Positions 49,901 to 58,233 of a DNA stretch of 64,000 nucleotides are shown one piece after another. The translations under genes and the position numbers were made by a program. Under the pieces are notes generated by a model. The model was not told where the DNA came from, did no database searches, and was given only the letters and a program-made list of their open reading frames with translations. Each line of letters opens with the position of its first letter. Position 1 is the stretch's first letter. Origin of the DNA: Humulus lupulus (lineage: Eukaryota; Streptophyta; Magnoliopsida; Rosales; Cannabaceae); NCBI RefSeq assembly GCF_963169125.1, contig NC_084793.1, positions 39,334,578-39,398,577 of the forward strand, read 5' to 3'.

Positions 49901-52900
49901 TGCCTTGCTAGGCCTCCTCCCCGCACGCGGAAGTCCTCAGACCAGGACGCCCCAAAGGGATGTCTCGCGTAGCAAGACGCTCACCACATAGGTTTCGCAC
50001 CTATCTATGTTGCGCTAAGATGGGCACCCATACCCTCATGAGAATACGCCCAAATCTCGAATGCACAAGGGCCTCGCTATGTGAGGCCCAACTCGCCTAG
50101 ATGAAAAATACTCCCGCCGCACGCCGCATACCTAGAAGGAATAAGGGCCTCACATAGCGAGGCCCAATATGCACAGGTGCCAAAACACACACCTGAAGAA
50201 AAGTTGAGGACGCCTTTCTTGCGCCTAAGAATCCAAGCGAGACGTTGCGTCTTGCCAGCCTGAGGACTCGCGCGAGGCACCTTGTCCCATCACATGCACC
50301 TCGTGCCTCGCTGAAAAGGCCTTACTTCCCTTTCTGAAGAAGGTGCCATCAACGAGGCACACCCTCGCCGTGGCTTCTCACTACATGTAAAGTCTAAAAC
50401 TTCAGGAATATGTGTACGAGGAACACTAGTAAAGACACAATCATCATTGGGTGTCAAGCTAGAATTGGTGAAGACGACTGAGTGTTTTATTGATGATGAC
50501 TCACAAGCTTTCCTACACTTGGAAAATTGTAAGGAAACTTGGAGAAAAGGTGTATCTTGGAAATGTGAGAATGACCATCAGGCACAAGGCAGGCGTACAG
50601 GTATAGGATGTATGACCGTGAAGAGGACAGAGGCGTGAGTCTAACATCTGTATTAGACAAGTAGTAGTTGTACGAATTAGTATAAAGGGTGGAGTCACTA
50701 CCTGCATACATTTGACCATGTACAGGGGTCGACACCACAACCTTCTGCACCACTACGACCTATGTCACTACCTGAAAGAGTGTACATATGTACAATCTTG
50801 TCCCCTGGAACCACTATGTATTAGGAGCCATTAGAGCTCCACTATAAATAGATCTTCACCCCTCCAGCAAAGGGGTTGGAAAATGCATTGTATACACAGG
50901 CAGTTAAGCAATATACGCATTTTTCTCCATTTTTTTTCAACACTCTTCTTCTTCAAGTTTTTTCTAAGTTCTTTCTAGGTTCATTATTTTCTTATTGACC
51001 TTTGAATTTTCCGACCTAACATCGTTAACGAGTTCTCACCGTCAACAATTCATAATGGTTTGATTAAGTTTTAGTATAATTGTTACTCTTGAGATGAGTA
51101 TCGATAGAGTTTTGTTCGAAGACAAATAAGTTGAGAATTGTTAAATCTAAACAATTTCTAGTGGATACTAGGACAGATGATCCAAAGTTGGATTTTACCT
51201 TAGTTTAGTCCAACCTAGTTTCTTTAAAGGTTTTATGTTCAATGCAAGTGTATGACTTAAGAATTATTTTGATTCCATTAAGGTCTATAAAATGCATTTC
51301 TACTATGTTATTTAGTTTGAGAAATTGTGGATGTTAAGTATAACTTATTAAATTTAACTAATTGTGATCGCATAACTATGGAAATATTTTTTTTTATGGT
51401 ATATCTAATGAGAGTGATCCATCTATTTTATATGATTTTTATATAAAATTATAGGGAGTTATTTTGTGTATTATAATATATATTATTATCTATTATAAAT
51501 GATGAAGATCATTTCTAAACGATGGCGGAAGGTTAATTTTCGACCACCTAAGCTATAGTTATTATACATCTATCACGGTTTAGAGTTCAGGGCATAGCAA
51601 CTAAATCTTATTATATGTACTAGTTTCTCTTTCTTTTTCTTTTTTGTTGTATTTTTGTCAATTTTATTTTCTTTTCTTGTTATTCTCTCAATATTTTTAA
51701 TACTTAAATATATATTTCTTCTTCTTTTTTTAAAAAATAAATAAATAAATTCCTATGGATGTAATTTTTTTCTTCCATTTTACCCATTTATTATATATGT
51801 TTATGCTGAATAGTTTTCACTAAAACAAAGTGCAATCTCAAAATCACATGTTTTTATTTATACATAACTTTCTATTGGGTCAGGTATATTTTATATATGA
51901 GAGACTCACTTAAATAAACAGTAGTTATTATTTCGAAACAAAGCCAAATAAATAAATACGAGAAAGAAATTAAGCAAAGCAGGAGTAGAAAAAAGAAAGA
52001 AGAGGAATCTATATTAATTAAGAGGCATTTAAATTGATTTTTGTACTAATGTACAAGATCAGATATTATTAAACATTTTTCTAAGGATTAATTATTATTA
52101 GTTCCTAATGACCGAAACGCTCATAAAATACATAAGAACGACCTAATAATGGGGTTGTTTAGTATTTGTAATAATAGATATATTATACATCACATGCATA
52201 TGCATATAAATATATATATATATATATTTATTTATATAAATTAGGGGCAACAAAAAAGAAGAGACGTACTTACCAATTTGATGGTGTCCTGGATGATTGA
52301 GTTTGTCTTTTTGATTAGTCACTTCTGCGTTCGACGGCATTCTTTTAAACTTGTGATCTATATATAAACCTTCCAAAATATTGTGGCGACAAATTTAGTA
52401 ACCTCGTATATTCCTCTCCTTTAAATTATATTACAAATATATATATAAATATATATATATATTTGTTTATAAGTATATAATTCTTTGTTTTAACAGTTTT
52501 TTTTTATTTCTTTATATTAACTTTAATAAAATATTTTTATATTTAACTATAAATATGACTTAAACTTAAATAAAATTCAATAAATAAATAATTAAAAAAA
52601 TTAAAATATGATATATTTGAGATATTGACTTAAAATTAAATAAATATATAATTAAACAAATTAAAATATGATATTTTTGTGATAATTATTTAAAAATAAT
52701 AAAATCATACGTATTATTACTTAAATAAAATCTAATTAAACTTAAATTTAAACTTTAAGTATTAGAATAATATTATATTAAACATATAATATAATATAAT
52801 CTACTAGCAACAAACTTAACTTTAAAATCAACATATAATATTAATATTATATTAAACATATAATATATTTGTTGTTTGTCATTGTCAAATTCAAAAATTA

Positions 52901-54628
52901 GAATAAACATAAACTTCAACAAAAATTAATTAATTAATCAAAATAGTTAATGCATGTATACTACTTTACACTATGACTTTTTCTATTTTTTTTTATTTAT
53001 ATTATTAATTTTTTTTTAAATACTATTATAATTTATATGCATATGTCATGTAGCCATATAAATATATATATATATATCTATGTCAATGTTGTATTTAGAT
53101 GTCATATATGTAGAGATTATTGATATATAAATTTTTATATATATTATACAACTATAATTAATTCTAATATATATATATATTTAAAAAGTGAACTAATTTT
53201 TATTAAAATTATAGACAATATTTTGCCTTAATTTTTTTAATACATTTATGTCATACATTATATTAAACATCTTTTATTTAATTTTATGATATTTTTTATT
53301 TATTTAAAATTTATATGATAATTAAAAAATATAATAAAAATAAATACATGTTTAAATAGGCATATTTACACTTTTAAAATTAAGTAAACGTGCATTGCAC
53401 GTTTCTTCTACCTAGTCTTATATAAGTACACATGTATTTTTGAGATGATTAATCCTAACGCATAGAATAATTATATCCTAACATAAGGGCAATGGTTTAA
53501 GCCTAATGCCAAAATTAATCCTAATGCAAACAATAATTATAGGCATTCCTTTCTACAGCTCATTAAAGTAAAGACAATTAGTAAAGAAAGTGATAAGTTA
53601 CATGTGACTGTGAACGGAATTAATTGTAAAATTCATCGGGAGCATACTTTTCCAAATCATATAGCACACAGTAAAAATGAATATATATATATATATATGT
53701 ATATATAATCATCAAACAAGATAATACAAGTGGCAAATTTCCAAAATTAGTCTCAATAAAGTTAAAAAGACTCGACTCAAACGCACACATACATATAAAA
53801 ATATATATACCACATATAAATGTGTCCTCTACATATAATTCTCCCTGTCATAAAAATTATGAACGGATATATGAATTTATATATATATATATATATATCG
53901 TTTTAAATGGTGATGATTCCTTAAAGGAAAGCTTGCACTAAGAACGTACCCTAGCTGCTTGAGATGTAAAGCAAGTTATATATACATATAACACGAACAT
54001 ATGGATTAATAAGAAAAGTATTTATATACACTTACAGTTATAAATAATTTTGTCCCATCCTCCAAGATTATGATATATACCACTTGTTAAGCAAGAGGGC
54101 TTGCTCGCTAAAGTGTGGAGAGGGGAATGTCCTTTCTTATCAGGATGATTGACAAGTTCCTTGTACATTTGAATGATTTTAAATGCCAACTCTGTTAAGC
54201 CCGAGTGATTGAGTATATATCAGACACTATCCAAGTACCGAAAAATAAATTAAATACACCGGTTAAACTGAGCTAATTAATCTATAGTGATTTAAAAACT
54301 AAACAGGTTGGTACGTACGTACCAAAATCCTCCCCAAAGATTGCACAATGAAGAATAGTTTGATCATCTTCTGTTCTAATAGAATAAGACAAGCATTGCT
54401 CATGCTCCAAGCACATGGAGTTTAAGCAAAAGAAAGCATCCGGTTGTCCGTACATAACTGCCCAAAAGAGGGGTGTCTCGCCCTACCTGTTGGCAACGCC
54501 GATGAGTGTCGAGTCGGCAGCCGCAATGGATTTGCACATTTTGACGTCCCCCATCGCTGCCGCGTAATGGAGGGCCGTATGTCCTCGCTCGTTCCCGACG
54601 CTCAGTGGGCTTGATTTGGAAGCAGTCT

Positions 54629-54669
<41 letters not shown>

Positions 54670-54887
54670 TTATTAGTTTGTATGGCTTTTACTAATTGTT
54701 CAACGACTTCATCTTTGGCCTCGGAGACTGCCATGTGCAGCGCCGTGTGCCCTGTTTTGGTCATCTGTACCCCATGAGCCGTTGGATCTTCCTTGTATAA
54801 ACTTATGACTTTCTCCCATTCACCTTTCATGACGTGTGCAAACAATTCTCTCTTCACCTTCTCAACATTACTCATCATGTTCTTCAT
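33628..54887 (-). CDS. Ankyrin-repeat/PGG-domain membrane protein gene, six exons, one nonsense codon
   Basis: Exons in coding order: 54887-54323, 54191-54036, 52369-52274, 34973-34836, 34635-34283, 34212-33628. All introns are GT-AG and the phases join exactly (1893 nt, 630 residues plus stop). N-terminal ankyrin repeats (HTALHMAV, HTALHYAAAMGD, GETPLFWAVMYG) are followed by DFELAFKIIQMYKELVN and the linker common in this family, a second ankyrin block (AILIAARNG, NTALHYAAML), then the PGG domain with FPGG and four hydrophobic segments. Family members (ITN1, ACD6 and relatives) act at membranes in stress, defence and salt responses; the specific role here is unknown. Codon 135 is TAG (54483-54485) inside an ankyrin repeat, so a full product needs a sequence error, another allele or a downstream start. 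Intron 3 is about 17.3 kb. Confidence 0.8.
34974..36925 (-). other. Ankyrin gene intron 3, exon-4-proximal part
   Basis: No gene is seen. 35800-36000 has repeated words (TAGCAACA, AGCGACAAAA, GTCACTAG) reminiscent of CACTA-type sub-terminal repeats but without convincing ends. 36100-36440 is GC-richer with a TATATA box-like TTTATATACACATGAGC and a short ORF at 36236-36442 that I do not recognise. The boundary with the gypsy element on the right (about 36926) is not sharp. Confidence 0.4.
36926..38352 (+). repeat. 5' LTR of element D
   Basis: It matches the 3' LTR from about GCACAAAGCACCCTCGACTAAGG onward; the first 60 or so bases of the 3' copy are lacking, so the left tip is truncated. It contains many GGGCCTCGCTATGCGAGGCC-like palindromes (36955-37510), the TATA box CACTATAAATAGATC near 38157, and ends CACCATCAACA at 38352. 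Confidence 0.7.
38157..38171 (+). promoter_or_regulatory. TATA box of element D LTR
   Basis: CACTATAAATAGATC, conserved in both LTRs (second copy near 50840), about 190 bases before the LTR end. It fits the retrotransposon core promoter, inferred from position and conservation. Confidence 0.6.
38353..38372 (+). other. Primer-binding site of element D
   Basis: TTTTGGTGCCATCTGTGGGA immediately follows the LTR end. It resembles the TTGGCGCCGTCTGTGGGA sites that follow the 5' LTR in many plant Tat/Athila-type gypsy elements. Confidence 0.7.
38418..40690 (+). pseudogene. Gypsy gag and protease of element D, broken
   Basis: The first ORF (38418-38906) begins MPRRSRRMQELQDVEI, a typical gag start. 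After stops, the gag core appears at 39360-39560 (YVGTTDPKYHLHDFNDLM, ATYKWFKRLRA) and 39716-40234, ending in a zinc-knuckle-like YNKDIGHTTEECTHLK whose first cysteine is not preserved. The protease follows at 40344-40690: HRILVDNGNSVDIL, then GRPPLREIKAIASIYH after a TGA at about 40599. Reading frames are interrupted repeatedly and no RT begins downstream. Gag would coat the RNA and the aspartic protease would process the polyprotein in an intact relative. Confidence 0.8.
40691..41623 (+). other. Element D internal, non-coding, with poly-C tract and a short tandem repeat
   Basis: No RT or integrase motif is visible. A homopolymer run of about 22 C lies at 40998-41019. A roughly 150-base unit (CCTCCTGATAAAGG...GTAAGGC(C/T)TCA(A/T)GGAGGACGTCCA) is repeated at about 41335-41465 and 41485-41615. 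Confidence 0.5.
41624..43414 (+). repeat. Gypsy-type solo LTR (family E) in element D
   Basis: It starts TGTAGAGTCCAAGAAC and ends GGGTCATTACA, 1791 bases, with a perfect five-base duplication CTATG at 41619-41623 and 43415-43419. It has a TATA box CTCTATAAATAGG near 42239 and shares the late landmark CTTGCTGGGCATTAGGCTC...ATGTGCAGG (43037-43080) with family B LTRs, so a related chromovirus lineage is likely. Four GGCGATATATCGCC-like palindromes lie at 41930-42060. There is no internal region, so it is a solo LTR. Confidence 0.9.
43420..43859 (+). other. Element D internal, non-coding
   Basis: Repetitive short words (TAAAAAAGTTCCACACATG, TTCTACTCATGA) and no recognisable ORF. Confidence 0.4.
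43860..46320 (-). pseudogene. Antisense ORF of element D (putative gypsy type transposon domain)
   Basis: On the strand opposite gag, separate open stretches read in one direction. 46076-45708 is proline-rich. 45503-45144 is the recognisable core: LSPNSGVMLSCLYVSYKQV, HHLFTLRVNPLAPAFYQLQN, GSWKSDFFF, the pattern of the plant transposase_28 / putative gypsy type transposon domain. 45079-44651 is acidic and serine-rich. 44225-43989 is a coiled coil (YKLNARVSDLEGQLAEAI, ATIQSLNEKIGVLELEL). Such an antisense ORF between pol and the 3' LTR is known from Tat-lineage gypsy elements, with unknown function. Frames change and stops separate the parts, so it is not intact here. Confidence 0.7.
46668..46990 (+). 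repeat. Solo LTR of a Cassandra-type TRIM with 5S rRNA-like core
   Basis: A 323-base unit begins TGTGCAATCCCACATTGCC and ends GTGGGCCGTTAA, with flanks AAAGT and AAACT (one mismatch). Cassandra elements are terminal-repeat retrotransposons in miniature whose LTRs contain a 5S RNA sequence with RNA polymerase III promoter. The 5S-like core lies at 46789-46905 and is followed by the family's GGACAAAGCACG and CTCATGTTGGTTTG words. Only one LTR is present. Confidence 0.8.
46789..46905 (+). other. 5S rRNA-like sequence inside Cassandra LTR
   Basis: The best-preserved half reads GAACTCCAAAGTTAAGCATG, then GATGGGTGACCTCCTGGGAA, which are the A-box/intermediate/C-box region of plant 5S rRNA with a few changes; the first 40 bases are less alike. 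It is part of the retroelement LTR and not a genuine 5S rRNA gene; no tandem 5S array surrounds it. Confidence 0.8.
46991..47501 (+). other. Element D, end of internal region
   Basis: Non-coding, with repeated words around GTGTTTCTTTATGAAATACAAAG. It ends in CTCAGGGGCAAG, a short purine-rich tract just before the 3' LTR start TGTAGATATGGG. Confidence 0.5.
47502..51047 (+). repeat. 3' LTR of element D, split by a copia solo LTR
   Basis: About 1.47 kb once the insert (47636-49706) is removed. It starts TGTAGATATGGG and ends CACCGTCAACA, followed by ATTCA. It carries the same palindromic GCCTCGC units and TATA box (CACTATAAATAGATC near 50840) as the 5' LTR. The flanks of the insert join into CACCCTTTACTAAGGG, matching the 5' LTR at about 37008. 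Confidence 0.75.
47636..49701 (-). repeat. Solo copia LTR, family A
   Basis: On the minus strand it starts TGTTGGGAATTGTGCCC at 49701 and ends GGAATTGTTCCTAACA at 47636, 2066 bases, with flanks CCCTT and ACCTT (one mismatch). The body aligns with the LTRs at 1538-4124 and 2-1034 (GACCTATGGACC, CCAAGCTCCAATAAAT). No internal region is present. A (GAT)n microsatellite lies at 48124-48151. It sits inside the 3' LTR of element D and so is younger than it. Confidence 0.85.
51048..52273 (-). other. Ankyrin gene intron 3, exon-3-proximal part
   Basis: AT-rich sequence without a recognisable gene or element end. It ends at the exon 3 donor (GTAAGTAC on the minus strand at 52273). Confidence 0.5.
52274..54887 (-). 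CDS. Ankyrin gene, 5' exons 1-3
   Basis: Exon 1 starts at the ATG at 54887 (MKNMMSNVEKVKRELFAHVM). It holds three ankyrin repeats, a run of 13 serines at residues 74-86 from an AGT microsatellite, and the TAG at codon 135, after which the same frame continues GETPLFWAVMYG without shift to a GT donor at 54322. Exon 2 is best started at 54191 (acceptor AACAG): the upstream alternative at 54226 would bring a TGA into frame. Exon 2 reads ELAFKIIQMYKELVN, SPLHTLASKPS and IIYNC. Exon 3 is short (LYIDHKFKRMPSNAEVT). Intron 1 is 131 bases and intron 2 about 1.67 kb, AT-rich without visible genes. Confidence 0.75.
52370..54035 (-). other. Ankyrin gene intron 2
   Basis: Very AT-rich, with ATAT tracts (52190-52460, 53060-53180, 53670-53900) and no ORF or repeat of a named family that I can identify. 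The lengths of the AT runs suggest polymorphic microsatellites. Confidence 0.5.
54630..54674 (-). repeat. Coding trinucleotide microsatellite (poly-serine)
   Basis: Thirteen ACT units on the plus strand plus two ATT units, read as serine and asparagine codons in exon 1 of the ankyrin gene. The run keeps the frame and is probably variable between individuals. Confidence 0.9.
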
Positions 54888-56143
54888 TGCACTCGTTGTC
54901 TCAATAAATTTATATATAAATATATATATATATATTGTCGATAAGATAATATATTACACAAAGAAATGTAGAAGAAAAAAGTGCTGATTTTATTAATGAT
55001 GATCAGTATATATACTCTTTCTAATCTTCTTTCTTATTGCTATCAGGTGCTTTTCTTTTGTTAGATTCGAGGCGTGTAGATTTTACAAAGGAGAGAAGCT
55101 TGAATTAAAATTTTTCGGGAATGTGTCGATCGGTGCTCAATTTTCACGAAAAAGCAAAATATTGCGTGATTCAAATGTTATGGTATTTGACCCCTTCCCT
55201 TCTGTTTACGTCAATTACCATATTTAACATTGAGTTTCTAAGAAATACCAAAAAACATAACTATTTTTTTAAATGATAAAAAATGGATTCTTAAGTTTAT
55301 TTTCAGTCAAAATTTATTGATAAAATACAAAAATAAACTCACTTAAAATAATATAAATAATCAATAAATTTGATTAAACTTAAAATTGAGAATCTTTTTC
55401 AATTTTAAGTTTAATCAAATTTATTGATCATTTAAATGAAAAATAAATATATTATTAATTTTTAAGTAAAGTTATTTGTATATTTATCAAGAAAACTTTA
55501 AGTAAAAATAGACTTAAGAGGCCTATTTTACTATTATAAAAAAAAATAGAAATGACAACAAATGGCCTCATAAAAAATAGCTGTTTTTTTCAATTCTTAT
55601 ACTATATTATATTTTTTAAAGTTAGAAAAAACAGCCTCTCACTTCGTTTCAATCATCTTATGTATCGTCGCTTGAATGAAGACACCCGATCGACCCAACT
55701 TTCCCAAATGTCTACCACTGGCCCTTCTCCTTTTTGGGTCTTGATTTTTTGTGTCGTTTCAGCCCTCTTGGTCAACGTTTCGTCGAGAGAAAGAGAGAGT
55801 GTGTGTTGTACCTGAAAAAAAAATACAAGCTCAAGTGTCTTGTTCGTGGTACAGCTGGCAAGCAAATAATGAAGGTTATTCAATCCTTAGAACGATGTAT
55901 GAGTTGTAAGGTTCATAGCCTGAGTAAAGCCCAACTGAGATTAGACATCAAGGAGATCACCTAAGTCACATCTCGAGCATCTCGATGTTCATATAGCTGA
56001 AGCCTACAAACCTCCAGCTCAAGGAGTGCATTCAATTCGTTGTAAACCTTTGGAGTGCACAGACTTGAATTCCTAAAGCCTCGAAGACGTTACACAAATC
56101 AATGGCATATTGTAACTGTTGTAACCCCTGCCAGATAAACGTA
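54888..56143 (-). promoter_or_regulatory. Upstream region of the ankyrin gene
   Basis: About 1.25 kb between the gene's ATG and the Pack-CACTA. A TATATATA stretch (near 54915-54935) and AGAGTATATATACTG (about 55005-55019, minus strand) are TATA-like. A fold-back MITE occupies 55291-55517. Short ORFs at 55552-55964 are not recognised and are not supported as genes. Confidence 0.35.
55291..55517. mobile_element. Fold-back MITE upstream of the ankyrin gene
   Basis: The two halves are inverted copies of about 100 bases around a 9-base loop near 55390-55398. The innermost 30 bases match perfectly (AATAAATTTGATTAAACTTA against its complement), and the outer tips TTAAGTTTATTTT and AAAATAGACTTAA also pair. 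It has no coding capacity. Its likely target duplication (TTAA or TA) cannot be separated from the tips. It could supply small RNAs or alter transcription of the gene, which is inference. Confidence 0.75.
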
Positions 56144-56199
56144 CACTACAAGAAAAAATGCTTTTAATAACTCCAAAAATGTGTTATCAAAAGCTACGA

Positions 56200-56530
56200 T
56201 AACACTTTCTGATGTGTTAAGAAATACTGTGTTATCGTAGGTCAGGGTACTTACCATAATACTTTATCAGTGTTATACAGATGTGTTATTGTACTGTCAA
56301 CGATAACACTTTTTTTGTGTTATACTACACTTTAGTATAACACTTTTTTTATGTTATATTACACTTTACTATAACACTTTTTTTGTGTTATACTACACTT
56401 TAGTATAACACTTTTTTTGTGTTATACTACACTTTAGTATAACACATTTTTTGTGTTATACTAGACTTTAGTATAACACATTTTTTGTGTTATACTACAC
56501 TTTAGTATAATACATGTGTTATATTAGCTT
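56200..56530. repeat. CACTA-3 left sub-terminal repeat array
   Basis: Six or so units of about 37 bases alternate GTGTTATACTACACTTTAG and TATAACAC, so each unit is itself nearly palindromic. Spacers are T-runs (ACTTTTTTTG). It is the likely transposase-binding region by analogy with characterised CACTA elements. Confidence 0.85.
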
Positions 56531-56721
56531 AGAGAAACATAATCTTTGTTTACTTGCACAAAACTAGGAAAACAAATATGAAAGTTGAAGCCAAATAAGG
56601 TAACATAAATAGATTTTTATTAATTACTCAAATGTAATTACAATATTTAGTCTACTAGTCTAGGCTTAAGAAATCATATTACAACATGGTGGGTTGAATT
56701 AAACACTGAGCGCAAAACAGA

Positions 56722-56822
56722 GATTCTTCTTTGTGAAATTCTTTTTTATGCCAAGCAATCCTTTGAGCTGCTGAAGGGCAATTGTAATGACAGCTCCTCC
56801 CATGAACCCAACAATGGCAGCT
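56722..56822 (-). pseudogene. Captured sulfate transporter (SULTR) exon fragment
   Basis: Minus-strand translation reads AAIVGFMGGAVITIALQQLK, then GLLGIKK. This is the highly conserved membrane segment of plant SULTR proton/sulfate symporters (usual form AAIVGFMGGAAI..LQQLKGLLGI). After a frame change the downstream NFTKK also fits. A second GFMGGA-like stretch just upstream (GSWEELPLLGSWEE in another frame) is a local duplication of about 30 bases. Only one exon's worth is present, so it is a fragment. Confidence 0.8.
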
Positions 56823-57583
56823 CCTCCCATGAACCCAAGATGTTAGCACCCATGGCCATTATAGCAACACTATTAGGATTAGGAGATAATTTCCTGACCA
56901 AAGTGCAGATGATCTCAACAACCCTGGGCAAATGATAAGAGACAAGAGCATTAACATGACAAGAAACAAACATAACACGGTACACAGAAAAAGAACAGTA
57001 TTTACCACACTCAATGCCCATTAAAGCAAAACACACAGCCTAGCAGGTATTGCTGCAGAAGCTTTTAGTTAATTAGTATTGTCAAAACATCATAAATCTA
57101 GATTAGTTTCAGTTAGATATCCCAGTTGCACAAGATTCTAAGTGTTCATAAAAAATCTAGATTAGTTTCAATTAAATAGCATGTCATCTTCCTATAATAT
57201 AGCATGAATAATTTAGCAGTAATCAATATCTCTGTAGTCTCTAGAAAGCTAGATTTTCAGTTAATATGATATATAGAAGACTTACAGTTAGACCAGGTTT
57301 AGTTTCTTTGGTGACTACACTGAGTCTCATATCCAAATTCTTTTCAAGACAAGATATTTCCAAATTCTACACAAGTTTTATGGAAAAGTATTAAAATAAG
57401 AACCTTAAGTGACAATTACTTCACTTTGTTGTAGTGATTATCTACACTTCATTGTTAAATTATGTAGTTTCTTAAAAAATAAATGAATATCTAGTTTCAC
57501 ACACAGAAACCAACATTTAATTCAAAACTCAACCTTAAATGTTACAGTATGTTACTAGAGTGCAACAGAGAGTTGTGATGAAC

Positions 57584-57658
57584 CTGTACTGAAGCAATAA
57601 TCCCTAGTTCACCAAACCTGTTTGCAGTCCCAAGTGTAAGATGCTGGGCATGCTTAAT
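57584..57658 (-). pseudogene. Captured amidohydrolase (LAF3/YtcJ-like) exon
   Basis: Exactly 25 codons between an AG acceptor and a GT donor: KHAQHLTLGTANRFGELGII followed by ASVQ. This is the metal-site region of YtcJ-type amidohydrolases (usual RIEHAQHL.PGTAARFGEQGIIASVQP), of which plant LAF3 is a member. The exon is open and its borders are intact, though the usual E before HAQH is K. No neighbouring exons of the gene were found, so it is a single captured exon. Confidence 0.75.
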
Positions 57659-58233
57659 CTGAAAATTAGCTCTAGTCATGCAAAAATAAGCATGGAAAGA
57701 AATATCAATATTAAAACTTTGCAATAAGAAACAGATTTTCTGTGGCACATAATAGGTGGCAAACTATAAATCTTGCACATAATAGATTCAATTGCTATTG
57801 AAAAGGCAGAAAACATAGAAACAAATGACCAAAACTTCAGACAAGAGAACTGCATGTACCATTAAACACCATTCTACATATAAAGAGCAGGTTAATTGCT
57901 AAGGCAATTGCTGAACCAGCTGTAACATACACAACACAAAGTTTGTACACACAAAGAAGAGCAACAACTAAAAGTAAAAGAACAGCAACTGAACAATAAC
58001 ATGCCCCAAAATATAACATAAAACATGTCACTTTTGCCAAAAGAAAAAAAAAAAGTTCAGCTATTAAAGATGAATGGTTACTAAACTAGCACATGCAGAA
58101 AAATGAATCAGTTAAGAGAATTCATATTAGTTTGAAGGAGTTCATTTGATTTCAGAACTGAGTAGACTAGAGATCATACTGTAAAAAATGTGCACTAATA
58201 TACAAAAGAAATGAACCAGTGATGCACTCAAAA

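Larger units (their letters stand above)
36926..51047 (+). mobile_element. Tat-like Ty3-gypsy element D, lacks RT/integrase, inside intron 3
   Basis: Two direct LTRs (36926-38352 and 47502-51047) share TATA box, end-block CGAGTTCTCACC(G/A)TCAACA and many GCCTCGC palindromes. The 5' LTR is followed by TTTTGGTGCCATCTGTGGGA, the primer-site style of Tat/Athila-type gypsy elements. Inside are gag and protease remnants, no RT, RNase H or integrase, and an antisense ORF characteristic of some Tat lineages. The element is antisense to the ankyrin gene. It carries a gypsy solo LTR, a Cassandra-type LTR and a copia solo LTR. No target duplication could be confirmed because the left tip is degraded. 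Confidence 0.75.

Noticed and set aside
54036..54226. Exon 2 of the ankyrin gene starting at 54226
   Set aside because: It would put TGA in frame before the conserved part, whereas the acceptor before 54191 joins in phase to give DFELAFKII, the usual family sequence.
55552..55964. Plus-strand ORFs upstream of the ankyrin gene
   Set aside because: No recognisable domain, start context or splice support; composition changes inside the ORF.
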